Shown: in pieces, positions 12,036 through 22,969 of the stretch
How positions within the stretch are numbered: the stretch's first letter is position 1
Layout of the letters: every line of letters begins with the position of its first letter
Position numbers and translations under genes: made by a program
The notes under the pieces: model-generated
What the model was told of the DNA's origin: nothing
What the model saw: the letters and a program-made list of their open reading frames with translations, nothing else
Database searches by the model: none
DNA from: Cymbidium sinense
Lineage: Eukaryota; Streptophyta; Magnoliopsida; Asparagales; Orchidaceae
DNA length: 64,000 bases
Direction: 5' to 3'
Assembly: GCA_021442155.1 (NCBI GenBank)
Contig: CM038225.1
Location: forward strand, 86,192,925-86,256,924

Positions 12036-14527
12036 GTGAAGGCTTGGAAAAGCTCTAAGAAATTTTGTTTCACTTTGGGACTCAGTTAGTGCGAATCGTC
12101 ATTTTGCAGCTCGAATTGAGGGGGTGTACCACTCAATTGAACTTGATGGACGGACAAGATCTGTCCTTGAATTTTTGCCAATTCGTCACCGCCAGACCGT
12201 CAGACTAGTAGCCATCAATTTCACGTGGCATGCCAAGAGTGGGTGAGGCTGTGGGAGGAGTCTCCAAGGCTGATATGGGGGGATTGAGTTTGCATGGTCT
12301 TTCCCTTTTCCCATGGGGTTCCGCCATGAGTGAGGTGGCTTGGCTTGTTTCCCTTGGTCTATGGAAAGTGCTAGGCTATCTTAGATTGGGCTAGGAAGGC
12401 TAGGCATACCCTCTTTGGAAATTGGATGGCTGCCATGAGGATGGGAGAGTGGACTTTGCCTCTTATGGAAAGAATCCAATGCAAATGAGGCTTGTCCAAT
12501 GGATAATCCCCTTGGGTGAGATCCACTATGGATTTGGGCTAACTTGGGAGTGAATTAAGACTGGTTTGGGTCAAGTTTGGATAGCTCATAGGGTCCCATG
12601 GGTTGGTTTGGGTGATTTGACTTCATTTGATCAAAATGGGCTCATTTGGGTTAGGTTGGGTTGACCAATTGGTTAAATTAGGTCAAACTAAGGCTTCAGT
12701 TAGGTTCATATGATAATTTGAAATGTTTTGGTTCAATTGATTTATGTTTGTTTGGGCTAGGTTTGGATTTGACTCATTGGGATTCAAATATGACAAATGG
12801 GTCAAGTTGACCAATTTGCCCAGTTTGACCAAATTGGGTTGGGTTAGGTGTTGAGTCTAGTTCAATTAACTAATTGAAAATGATTGTGAGATTTGGTTGG
12901 GTTTAATTTAAAATTAATTTGGATTTTGGCCAATTTGACCCTTTCAATCAATTTGGGCTAGGTTGGGTCAAGTTGACCAATTAGTCAAATTAGGCTCAAT
13001 TATGACTTTGGTCAAGTTCAATCATCAATTTGAAGTGAACTTGAGCCATTGGTTGCAATTAATTTAAGTTAAATCATGATTTGACCCATTTTGGTTTTTT
13101 AGGCCAATTTGGGTCAAATGGCCAATTGGGCTTGGTTTGGCTCAAGTGAGAGTTTGGTCATGTTCAATCATTGATTAGAGTTGAATCAATGGTTTCAATT
13201 AATTTGGCATATGGTGGATTTTGGCTAGTTTGGGTTTCATTTGGTCTAAAAGTTGACTTAGTCAAAGGCTAGGTTGACTTGGTTTGACCCAATTTGAGAT
13301 AATAAATCACTCTAGGATGATTGTTGGTTATTCTATGAGGTTTGGATGAGCTTGGTTCAATCCAATTTGGTTTGGATTAGAATTTGGCCCAAAAAGGTTC
13401 CTTAGGTCACTTTGGGTCAAGTGGACCTAAAGGGATCAAATGGCTTGATCATGGCTTGATTCAAGTTTAGTTTGGCTTATATATGGATTTAGGATGAAAA
13501 TATAAATCCAATAATTTGGAGTCAAATGGATTTTGGTTCAGATAATAATTTCAAGTGGTCAACATGGGCTTGACTTGGATTGACTTGGACTTGGTTTTAT
13601 AATTGGTGTTTATCTTTATATTTGGGAAAATGATTGAAGGAATGATTGAATCATGAAGAAATCGATGGGTTTTGAATTAATTTGCATATCATTTGGCCAA
13701 GTTCAAGGAAATGGCTTAAAATACTAAATATGGAGATTCAATTTGATTTGGGTTTGGTTTTGGTCATTTGAATTTATATTTCATTTATATTTATGAATAT
13801 AAATGAATATATAAATAGGTCATGAGAAAATCACTAGAGTTTGGAGTGCTTTGGGAGCAATTTTGCCCAAACTCATGGATGTAAGTCAAAAGGGCTAACT
13901 TGGATTTTGATTTAGTTTGATTTGGTTCTTATCATTGAAAGGTAGATTTCATTTATATTTGCGAATCTAAATGAAGGAATAATTGATTTAAAAAGAAATC
14001 AATTAATTCTAGGTTGATTCAGGTTAATATTTGCTTAAGATTTTGGAGGTTGGTCCATATGGCTTAAGAAAGGATTTTGGAATTTGACATTTGGAGTTGG
14101 ATTTATGATTTGAATTTGATATTTGATTTGAGGTTGAATTGATCTTTGAGAAAATCAATTGAATTGGGATTGATTTGGATTTGGTTAAGGCATCACAAGA
14201 TGAAATCAATGGGCTTAGGAAGGGTTTTGGAAGTTGAATTTGGTCATGGATTTCAATCATTGGATTTGGAAATTTGGTTTGGGTTTGGTATGAATTTGAG
14301 GTTTGGTTTTGAGAAGGAAAGCATGGGTTGGATTTAGGTAATAGGGTAGGCAAGTCCTCCTAAATCCCTAACCTATCCCAATGGCTAACTCTTCTACATC
14401 TTTAGGCATAATTTAAGTGTTCACCTAATCTCTAGAAGTGCCTTAAAACTAAAGAGCACTTAGTGTCTATAATAGTCCTAGATCTATAAGAGGAAGTTGA
14501 GAACTCACTCCAAAAGTGAGGTCAACA
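12036..14527 (-). mobile_element. First 2.5 kb of the ER 3' LTR, inverted
   Basis: The reverse complement begins TGTTGACCTCACTTTTGG at 14527 and aligns through the same blocks as 25145 to about 27700. 12036-12060 matches the complement of 27670-27695, and 'cagctcgaattgaggg' near 12110 is the complement of 27618-27640. The W-box-dense part is at about 12600-13600. It forms a long inverted repeat with LTR A (2429-4990) and LTR B (25145-27700). Confidence 0.7.
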
Positions 14528-15200
14528 AAGGACTCTGCAGTGTGCGACAAGGCACGCTAGGCGTGACCGAGATGATCAACAATGTCCAAAGGATCACAAG
14601 CACTAACAAAAATGATCTACCCCTAAACCTGAGATGTAGATGGAATCAAGATCTTAGTGCAATGCAACTCCACTTATGCCAAGGGAATAAGGGAGGAAGA
14701 AGGAATCCGCTAAGGGATCAAGCATGTGAACCTTCCACTAGAGAAGCAGGTTCGAGTTATCCACTAGGGATAAGAGGTTTGAATTTGATTGTAAATATGA
14801 TATGAAGAGAGTAGATCCACTGGGGATTAGGCTTTATAATCCATCGGGGATGGATATATGAACCTTCCACTAGGGAAGCATGTTTGGGTTGCATGAATTT
14901 GAATTGGTTTGTGCCTTGTTGGGGAGGAATTGATTTGATTTGTAGGCATCCACTAGGGATGGAACAACGATTTGATTTGATTATGATTTGGGGCTCCACT
15001 GGAGAGAGAATATGATTTTGATTAAGTGGAGAGTATACTTACATGAGATATGAGCTCTAATCCACTGAGGAAATAAGATGGATTTGATTTATGGATTCCA
15101 CTAGGGAAGGATGGTGGATGGATTTGATTGATCCATTCGGGGAATGCATCCCTTGGGGATACAATTATGGATGAATTTAATAAAATGGACCCTATCGATG
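14528..15200 (-). repeat. 3' UTR block of ER with spaced CCACTAGGGA motifs
   Basis: On the plus strand, CCACTAGGGA or close variants (CCACTGGGGA, CCACTGGAGA, CCATCGGGGA) recur about ten times between 14740 and 15160 at uneven spacing. It is the inverted counterpart of 120-600. In element orientation it lies between the 300-bp repeats and the LTR. The 102-codon plus-strand frame at 14497-14805 has no counterpart in the other copy and is regarded as chance. Confidence 0.55.
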
Positions 15201-17060
15201 TGTGATGGATCCACTAAGAAGGTGCTATGCTAGCCTTATCTTATCTAAGATTTACAAATCAAAAGGGAAAGTCTACCAGCCACGAGGTAGGACTAACCAA
15301 CCTAAGGGTTGTCTTTCGGTGTGCAATGGTTAAGTTAGGAAGAAATCTTGTAGACTTACATCCTTTTAAACAAGGAACCACTGAGGTGATTGATTGCTCA
15401 TGCAATAAATTGAACTTGACCAAAGGAGACTATTGAGTGAATGCCATTGTGGACTCATATCAACTAGAAAATAGTCAAATTCAATTTCATTTTTAATTTG
15501 AGATGGACCTTATCAATGTGTGATGGATCCACTAAGAAAGGAATATAATCAGCCTAGTCCTATCTTAGATTTACAAATCCAAAGGGATAGCCTACCAGTT
15601 GTAGGGTAGAGCTAACAAATCTAAAGGGTGTTTTTCGATGTGCAATGGTCAAGTTAAAGAGAAAGCTTGTAGACTTACATCTTTCTAAACCATGAGCCAC
15701 TAGGGTGATCGGTTGCTTGTGTAACAAATCGAACTTAACATAAGGTTGCTCGTTATTGTACAATAGTCATGCTGGAGAGAATGCATAATAGACTTATATC
15801 TTCCAAAATAAGGATGACCATAGGGGTGACTCATTAGTGGCACAATAAAACCTGACTTAAGGGTGAATACTAAGATAGTGGTGACCTGAGGACTTATCTC
15901 AACTCAAAAGTGGTCAAGTGATTCCTATAGGGAGTTTTGTTGACACTGCCCTAAAGATAGGATATCTGATTGGGAAAGGTACCGCTGGGGGTGTCCTCCT
16001 AATCCATAAGCGAATATATGTATTTGTTTTATTTTATATGTTTGCACGGACCCTGTTGGTGTGCGAGGAACCACACTAAGAAGGAGCTTATATCAGCCTA
16101 GTCCTATCTCAGACTTATTGGACCAAGGGAAAGTCTGCATATCCGCAAGATGGATTCTCCAACCAAAGGGGTGGATATTAGGAAAGGGGAACTGTCCAAT
16201 CCAAGAGTAACTCGTGTAGTGTCTAAATGGGTTCGCTAAGGATGTGATCCAAATAGAGTGCCCACAGGAGAGGTGCCGCTAGGGGCTTTATCCAAGACCC
16301 TGTAAAAGAAATCCTATAGGTATATGGTGGCCAACTCTGAGAGAAAGCTTGTAGACTTACATCTACTATGAGTGGTGTATCCACCAAGTGGGTCACTGTC
16401 AGCATAGGGATAACCAACCAACTTAAGGTGCCTATCGGTTTAAGATGACCAATCTAAGAATAAGGCTTGTAGACTTATATCTTCATAAACAGAAATGATC
16501 ATCGAGATAGTCTATCATCAAAGAGATAAGCGCTATCAGACTTAGGGTCCGTGTAAGGACTAGACTAAGACTAAAAGTAATCAGGAGGAAAGGAGCCACT
16601 AGGGGACTTATCCTAAGCCCCAAATATACTCGACCAAGTCAGTGCATGATGGCTAGTCTAAGAAGAAAACATGTAGGCTTGCGTCTTCTTAAACAAAGTC
16701 AACATGGGGTAGCTAACCGATTGCACAGTAAGGCCTACTAAACTAATAGGACGCTCATCAATTTGCAAAGGTCAAGTTAGGAAGAAAGCTTGTAGACTTA
16801 CATCTGCTAGACAAGTAACTACTAGGGTGACACACTAGCAAGGTAGCATGTCAGCTCGACCTAGAGCAGCTAATAAGTGAGTGCCATGGGAGGGTGGGTG
16901 CTTTATCTCACATCAAAGTAGCTGTGGTGCTTTATCTCACATCAAAGTAGCTCTAGATAAAAGATATGTGTTTGTTTTATATGTGGTTGTGTGTAGTTTG
17001 TGTTGGTATTGTGTTGACAAAGGATAGGATGCCGCATGGGTTCCTTACACCTACCAAAAC
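15201..17060 (-). repeat. 3' UTR tandem repeats of ER
   Basis: Diverged copies of an approximately 300-bp unit. Markers on the plus strand are 'gatccactaagaa' (15208, 15521), 'cttgtagacttacatc' (about 15344, 15667, 16345, 16787) and 'gtgcaatggt'. It corresponds in inverse to 43180-45213. A 29-bp direct duplication ('ctttatctcacatcaaagta') is at 16901-16958. Next to the integrase end, 16990-17060 is the conserved post-integrase word also found at 43040-43130 and 63440-63480. Confidence 0.6.
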
Positions 17061-17160
17061 ACACCATGGAAAATTCACAAGTAAAGAATATTCCTAAACA
17101 TAAAAGAGATGGAATTTGAGATGAAAAGAAATTTTGTTGATGATTATTTTCAAATAAGAT

Positions 17161-18300
17161 TTATGGATAATATTTTTTTAGGTAGAGCCCATTGATTGGA
17201 AGCATAGAGCGGTCTCCCTTATAGTTTATAAGTTGATAAGATCCTCTTTGGTAGGCTTTCTCTATGGCAAAAGGTCTTTCCCAAGTGGGTTCAAACTTGC
17301 CTCTCATCTTTTGACAGGCAACAATTGATCTCCTTAGAACTAAAATAACCTCTCATACTTGAAAAGCTCTAGAACGGACCAATTTGTTATGAGCTTGAAT
17401 CATTTTGGCTTTATACAACTCGATGTTCTAGCATGCCCGGGCGTGTCTATCCTCCAAACCTTCAAGCTCTTCTAACCACAACTTGGCATTCTGCTCTGTA
17501 GTAATCTTCCTACCCATAGCTATCCTTAATGATGGGAGTTGGACTTCTAATGATAGAACTACTTTAGACCCATACACTAAGGAGAATATGGTAGATTAAG
17601 TTGGAGTTTTGTATATGGTGCGGTAAGCCCACAAGGCTTCAACTAATTACTCATGACATTATTGCTTGTTGTCATCAAGTGTCTTCTTTAATATTTGGAT
17701 GAGAGTTTTGTTAAAGGCTTTTGTGAAGCCATTTGCCCTCGGGTAATAGATGGTGAAATATCTCAAACCAGCTTCAAGTATGAAGAGATATGCTTTCAAT
17801 CTAGCACATTAAATTAAAGAGCTATTAAACCTAAAATTATAGCAATACGTAACTGAACGAAGTACAACAGTAAAAAATTGGAGCACATGCTAAGCTATGA
17901 CCTCTCTAAGTGGGATTGCCTCTGCCCACTTGGAAAAGTAGACAGTGGCAGCTAGAATGAACCGATGACCCTTCGAAGAAGAAGGATCGATCAGGCCCAC
18001 TATGTTAGTGGCCCAACACTCAAATTGCCATGAGGCCAATGTAAGATTTAGAATATTGGGTGGTTGATGTAGGACTACACCGTGCACCTGACATTGGTGG
18101 CATCTCTTAGCTACATCCATGTCCTATGATTATCAAAGGCTATATCTTAGCTTTCATCTTTGAACCAGATTAATGCGATCCGGATAAACCTGAATACACC
18201 TTGATCATGATTTTAAAGGCTTCGTGTTTGTCAAAATAATGTAACAACATATAATTGAAGGATTGCTAGTATAAGGTGTCACCCACGAGAGCATATGAAA
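17161..18300 (-). pseudogene. Integrase remnant, element ER
   Basis: Best open piece 18120-17890 (76 codons) reads MDVAKRCHQCQV..., the last part of the HHCC zinc-binding region (C-x2-C visible), followed by the catalytic core start ECWATNIVG and the KGHRFI and YFSKWAEAIP motifs typical of Ty3/gypsy integrases. The position usually held by the first catalytic Asp reads Asn (codon AAC, complement of 18004-18006). Downstream, stops and frameshifts break the core, but the C-terminal end 'GLYLKKYYP' is readable and stops at 17163-17161, the same place as in E2 and E3. No chromodomain follows. In life it would insert element cDNA into the genome; this copy cannot. Confidence 0.8.
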
Positions 18301-18479
18301 GGGCTCTTTGCTTCACTTGATGGGCTAATGACTTCTGTTGAGGTAGTTTATCTATATTTAGATAATCTATGAATGGTTGCCTTCAATCTGACTCCTCATC
18401 CTTTTTGGCAATGACAACCTCTCCTTCAAGAGAGAGTCTCTTGATGAGTTCAGCGTTAATAAGGGATATGACTTATCTA

Positions 18480-18955
18480 TTTTGGACCCTTATTAGTATG
18501 GACTCATCTTCTGGGCTTGCAAACTCTTTGGTAAGCTTGGATAATGCATCACGCTACATTTTCTCCTCGAGAGCTCTTGTAGATGGTAACCTCTGGGATT
18601 TAGGCCAACAACTCCATGGTATATTTGTGATAATGATGGAGCTTATGCTTTAGAAATTTGTAGGACTCGGTGATTTGGTTGATGATGAGTTGAGAATCCT
18701 CGTAGATGCAGATACTCTGGATGCATAGTGTAATGGCTAACTCTAGATCGGCAGTCAGAGCCTCATATTCGGCTTTGTTATTAGTGCATAGATTGGATAG
18801 ATGATATAAGAATCTCATCACATTGCGGTCCAGAGTTAGAAGAACTATTCCTGCCCCTGCCTTTCCTTGGAGAGTAGATTGTGATTTTTCTCTTTTTTGA
18901 AAGGAAGCCACACCATAAAAAATAAATCTCCCAGCAATGAATGCTAGTGTCCTCT
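18480..18955 (-). pseudogene. Archaeal-type RNase H remnant, element ER
   Basis: The frame 18911-18600 (103 codons) contains AGAGIVLLT, then CTNNKAEYEAL and LELAITLC, then DSQLIINQ. This is the pattern of the second, archaeal-type RNase H that follows RT-RNase H in Tat/Ogre-type plant retrotransposons. The N-terminal 'YFDGA' motif, kept in E2 and E3, is altered and out of frame here (around 18915-18935). Expected role: removal of RNA from the RNA-DNA hybrid, alongside the first RNase H. Confidence 0.7.
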
Positions 18956-19069
18956 AAGTTCTTTATTTGTTCATTGGGGAGGTCATCACTAAATGGGGAA
19001 TCAACAGAAAGTTGGTGTTCTGGTAAGAAATCTGCTAGTGCCTGTCCTTTCACCGTACAGAGGGGTACA

Positions 19070-20320
19070 AAAGTGATGTCAAATTATGATAAAATCATGG
19101 ACCAACGCACCACCCGTCCAGATAATGTTGGTTGTGTCATGAGATAGTATAGTAGATTGATCCTGGAGATCAAGTTTACCTTCTAAGAATGCATGCAATG
19201 CCATATCTTTTGGGATGCAAAGATTAAAGCTAGGCAGTGCTTTTCAATAGGTGGGTAATTTAACTCAACAAAGATTAGATGAGAATTTTCTTTCCCTTCA
19301 TCATTGGCTTAGGCCAACAAAGTGCCGAGGGAGTCACCTAATATGATAGTGTAAAGGATCAGTGGCCTACCTAGGACATGGGCTACTAGAATTGACAGCG
19401 TCATCAGGTAGCGCTTAATATCTTTGAAGGCATGTTGGCACTTGTCATCCTACTTGAACTTGGCATCCTTTTTGACAAGTGTTGAAAATAGTTTGCATCT
19501 CCCTGATAAGTTGGATATGAAGCATCTTAGATATGCCAACTACCCTTGAAATGATCTGAGTTGAGTTAAACTTTTAGGGGGTGGCATTTTTAGGATAGCC
19601 TTGACCTTCTTTGGATTGATTTCTATTCCACATGTCAATAACAAACCGAGGAATTTCCAAAAGCTACTGCACACTTCAGAGGATTCATTTTAAGGTTAAA
19701 TTATCTTAACCATGCAAAAATTACTCTCAAGTCAAAAATATGGTCTTCCTTTTCTTTACTCTTGACTACAAGATCATCGACATAACATTCAACTTGATGA
19801 TGAATGAGTTCATCAAAAATCTAAGTCATGGCTCGCTGGTATGTAGCACCAGCATTTTTAAGGCCGAAGGGCATGACCTTATAATAATAGATTTCAATTG
19901 GGGATCGAAAAGTAGTGTTTTTCTTATCCTTGGGGGCCATCTTAATTTTGTTATAGTTGGATGACCCATCCATAAAGGAGAATACTGCATGAGATGAGAC
20001 AATGTCCACCATTAATTCCAGTATAGAAAGTGGAAATTCATCTTTTGTACATGCCTTATTTAGATCCCTAAAATCAACGCATATGCGAATTTGGCCATTC
20101 TTTTTCTTAACTAGAATGATATTGGCTAACCAGGTAGGATATTTTTCTTCCTTGATAAAGCTAGCATCGATCAATTTTATGATTTCAAAAATGACCTGTT
20201 ATTCAATGTCTAATCGCATGAGTCTAGGAGCTTGCTTGATAAGGTTAGCATTATGCTCTATTGCTAGTTTGTGGACAGCTATTTTAGGAGATAAATCTAG
20301 CATTTCTTCATAACTCCATG
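19070..20320 (-). pseudogene. Reverse transcriptase and first RNase H remnant, element ER
   Basis: The frame 20174-19821 (117 codons) contains KKKNGQIRICVDFRDLNKA, then FSFMDGSSNYNKIKMA and YYKVMPFGLKNAGATYQRAM, the central RT blocks. It is closed by TAG where E3 has CAA. The catalytic YVDD lies just downstream and is intact (complement of 19773-19784). Upstream, a TAA replaces a codon that is CAA in E2 (near 20198). From about 19560 to 19070 the RT end and first RNase H are recognisable only in pieces. This is the most complete RT in the window. Confidence 0.85.
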
Positions 20321-21340
20321 CTAGTCCTTAAACTCAGTAAATAGCTTAACTAAGTTATTGCTTTTAGTTTGGTTCAACAAAGAATTAATGTATGTTAGAC
20401 GTGGGTTATCTTTGGTTCCCAAGTTGATTTCTTTGAGTTCATCAATAGTTAACATGATTTCTTTTTCAAACTCTGGAGGTGCATCTTTGATTTGAAGATC
20501 ATCAAGATCATCTAAAGTTTCTAAGAACACCTCTTCATAAGAGTTAACATGGTGTGAAAATAATCTATCGATTCTAGATGATTGGTGATAACTAAGCAAT
20601 AATCATCGCCATCGACTGACTTGTATCAAACCCTAGTCTTGGGCTTGATTTTGCATATTTGCATTTATTGTCCCATAATTTTTCAAAATACTCTGGCCTG
20701 TGCTTGGACCATGTATGAGGAATCAAACCTTTCTTTGCTAAATTATGAACACACAACAAGTACCAATCAAAAGGTAATTGTATGAAATCTTTATATGATT
20801 CATCTTCATGATCCACATTAGCTTCCTAACTTGAGAATGATGCTCCCAACAAAAACCTCTTTGCTTTTACATCTATGAAATATCTTAGGGCTTCCTTAAT
20901 TACTAAAGCCAACTTTTGAGAAGAAAGTGGGTAAAGCTAAGGTTCCCAACTGCTACCTAACAGTATCACATAACACTGATTTGGATACACTCATGCTTTA
21001 CTAGGAGGCCTGATCTTCATCACTGTCTAGTTTGAGTGTCACCTCCAATGGGACCTATTGAGAGGGGTTGTCTAGTGCGCTAACCACATAAGACTCATCG
21101 AGTTGGATTCCAAGTCTATATGGATAGCAGGGGTACTCCTATGAGATGGAACATAGCTCCTACTGGCTGGCCACCAATAAGGAGGTATTCCACCTCTGAA
21201 ACTGCCTTTGGATATGACACTTCCTCCTACTTGGTGGAGTTTGGATCATCATATCCATGTGTTCGTATGGAGGAACGAAATGTGGGTGGAATCTAACTTC
21301 AGGCTCTACTTTTTCCTCAATGTCTATTTCTTGCTCACTT
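20321..21340 (-). pseudogene. Acidic spacer between protease and RT, element ER
   Basis: Open pieces at 20816-20592 and 20599-20321. The second carries LETLDDLDDLQIKDAPPEFE, matching E2 40607-40804 (LDTLDDPDDFQIKDAPLEFE). The region corresponds to the pol stretch before the RT fingers; no enzyme motif is seen. In Ogre elements an intron lies between protease and RT. I see no convincing splice signals shared by the copies here. Confidence 0.5.
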
Positions 21341-21346
21341 GTATTT

Positions 21347-21535
21347 TTATTTTCTTTTTCTTTTCAATTTTTCTTTTCTTTTTCTTTTCTTCTTTTTTTT
21401 TTCTTTTTTTCTTTTTCTTTTTTCTTTTATTTTTAAATTTTGATGAAGTTCTAGAGAATAGAATTTCTGATTTTGAGGAAGATAGTAAGTTACATCCTCA
21501 TATATCTCAACCTCTCTAACTAAAAATGGCTTCAA
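21347..21535 (-). pseudogene. Lys-rich tract after protease, element ER
   Basis: The reverse-strand frame reads KPFLVREVEIYEDVTYYLPQ and then about 25 residues of almost only Lys, Arg and Glu. On the plus strand this is a long pyrimidine run (about 21350-21430). The same tract follows the same motif in E2 (39790-39835) and E3 (59650-59700), so it is an inherited part of pol that varies in length like a microsatellite. Confidence 0.6.
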
Positions 21536-22104
21536 ATCTCCTTTGACATAATATTTGATCCCATCTCTTCAAAATTTAATGCATTGATGTAGAGAAGATA
21601 GTGCCATCTTAATTTCATGTATCTAAGGCCTACCGAGCAAAGCACTAAAGATGTATCTAAGTTGATTTTGAAGACCTTGGCCTCTATCTTCCAGTCATCT
21701 ATCTCCAATGGCAACACTATGGAGCCTAAAGCCCTCTCCCTTGCTTTTTGAATTCTCTCAATATCATCTGATCTCCTTGAAGCTCAGAGATGCCTATCCT
21801 CAATAGATGAGGGTATTTAGACTCATAATGTTCAATGATGCACCTAGATCAACTAACACCCTAGAGAGTCTGAATCTACCTGTATCCACTGTAATGTAGA
21901 GGGGACAGTTATGTTCATTTGTCCCCAAAAAAGGACTTCATCGGTGAATGTAATTCTATGGGATTTTCTTGAATAACATGCCTCATCTTCAATAGTAGTC
22001 AACTGAGCTAAGCATATCTCTGGATCGAGAAGGGCCTTGATCAATGACTCCCTCATATCTTTGGATAAGACAAGGGCATCATATATGCTTAACTTAGATG
22101 ACAA
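21532..22104 (-). pseudogene. Aspartic protease remnant, element ER
   Basis: The retropepsin active site is normally Asp-Ser/Thr-Gly. Here it reads LVDLGAS, with Leu in the middle (codons on the complement of 21842-21850); E2 has VDSGVS at the same place. It is followed by NIMSLNT and, in another frame, LPLEIDDWKIEAK, as in E2. The N-terminal part 22104-21853 (SKLSIYDALVLSKDMRE...) leads in from the linker. Several frameshifts. Its role would have been to cut Gag-Pol. Confidence 0.7.
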
Positions 22105-22640
22105 CTTTCTCAGGTGAGCGAGGATATTGTAGTCAACTTTGGATTGGTCCTCTACAAGCTTATCCGTAGGCGAAGCATCCTATGGAGGGGCTAGTTGATC
22201 ACTAGAACCAATGACTTGTTTACCCTTATCATGAGGTGCTACCCTAGAAGATAGAACTTTGCCATTATGGAGGTTGACTTTAGTGACTTCATGAGATGGT
22301 TTAGTGGAAAGTTTTACCTGCTCATCAGGTTCACCTACATCTTCTCCTACGAGATCATTAGAGTTGGATGACTCCAAATCAATCTCAATGGGCAAACCCA
22401 AGTGATTCAAGAATGGGTAATCCATTTCTAAATTAGAAGAGGAACGATCAAAACTATAGTTATTATTAATTTGACTTAGAGAGTTTTCTATAGGAATAGA
22501 CTCAAGCAGATCATCAGAAGTGACACAAATGTAAGTAGAATCGGCTTTCTTCATTGATTTTTTAGATTTGGATGGAGGTAAAAAATAGAAATCAAGTAAA
22601 GTAAGTAGAGAAAGAGGTTTGACACCCCTCATTTACACGA
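22105..22640 (-). pseudogene. Gag-protease linker ORF, element ER
   Basis: Open for 150 codons (22632-22180). It starts with LSLLTLLDFYFLPPSKSKKS, then an acidic, Ser/Asn-rich stretch with IEIDLESSNSN, then TKVNLHNGKVL and DKGKQVIGS. The same order is found at 38589-38990 and 58442-59068. No known domain is recognised; it looks like a disordered linker between the Gag zinc region and protease. It is the best preserved coding part of the family. Confidence 0.65.
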
Positions 22641-22935
22641 CGCTAAAGAAGAGTTGATTGGAGGAACTGTAGCTATAATTGTGGAAAGAGTGCTCGAACC
22701 TGTCGGTGGTTGCGCTACTGTGCTATCCTGGGCAAGTGGTGGTTGTCGCTGCTGCTGCTAGGCTCCCACCTCCCTTAAGTTGTCCTTAGGAATTTGCAAA
22801 CCTTCCTTGGAGTTGGAGGTTTGAGATGCCTCAGGCACCTCTAAGGGTAGTTTCTTGATCTTAGAAATGATTTTCTTAGAGGTTCAAGATAAGGCAATAT
22901 CCCAACCTTCTCTTATCATGAGAGGATTGTGGCAT
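22641..22935 (-). pseudogene. Gag C-terminal fragment, element ER
   Basis: The complement aligns with 38285-38585 of E2 ('gaaggttgggatat', 'ctaagaaaatcatttctaag', CAG-rich stretch). Only the extreme end of Gag is left. The upstream gag, including the Gag core, is missing because the sequence jumps from leader array to here at about 22935-22975. Confidence 0.6.
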
Positions 22936-22969
22936 CCCTTTCCTTTGATCACTTCAATTGTTGTTGCTT

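Noticed and set aside
14024..14353. 109-codon minus-strand ORF
   Set aside because: Low-complexity Ser/Asn/Pro translation of AT-rich LTR sequence; not open in LTR A, B or C.
14497..14805. 102-codon plus-strand ORF
   Set aside because: It crosses the LTR/3' UTR border of the reverse element; the matching region at 560-900 has no such frame.
21208..21519. Phe-rich 103-codon plus-strand ORF
   Set aside because: Antisense of the Lys-rich tract of pol.
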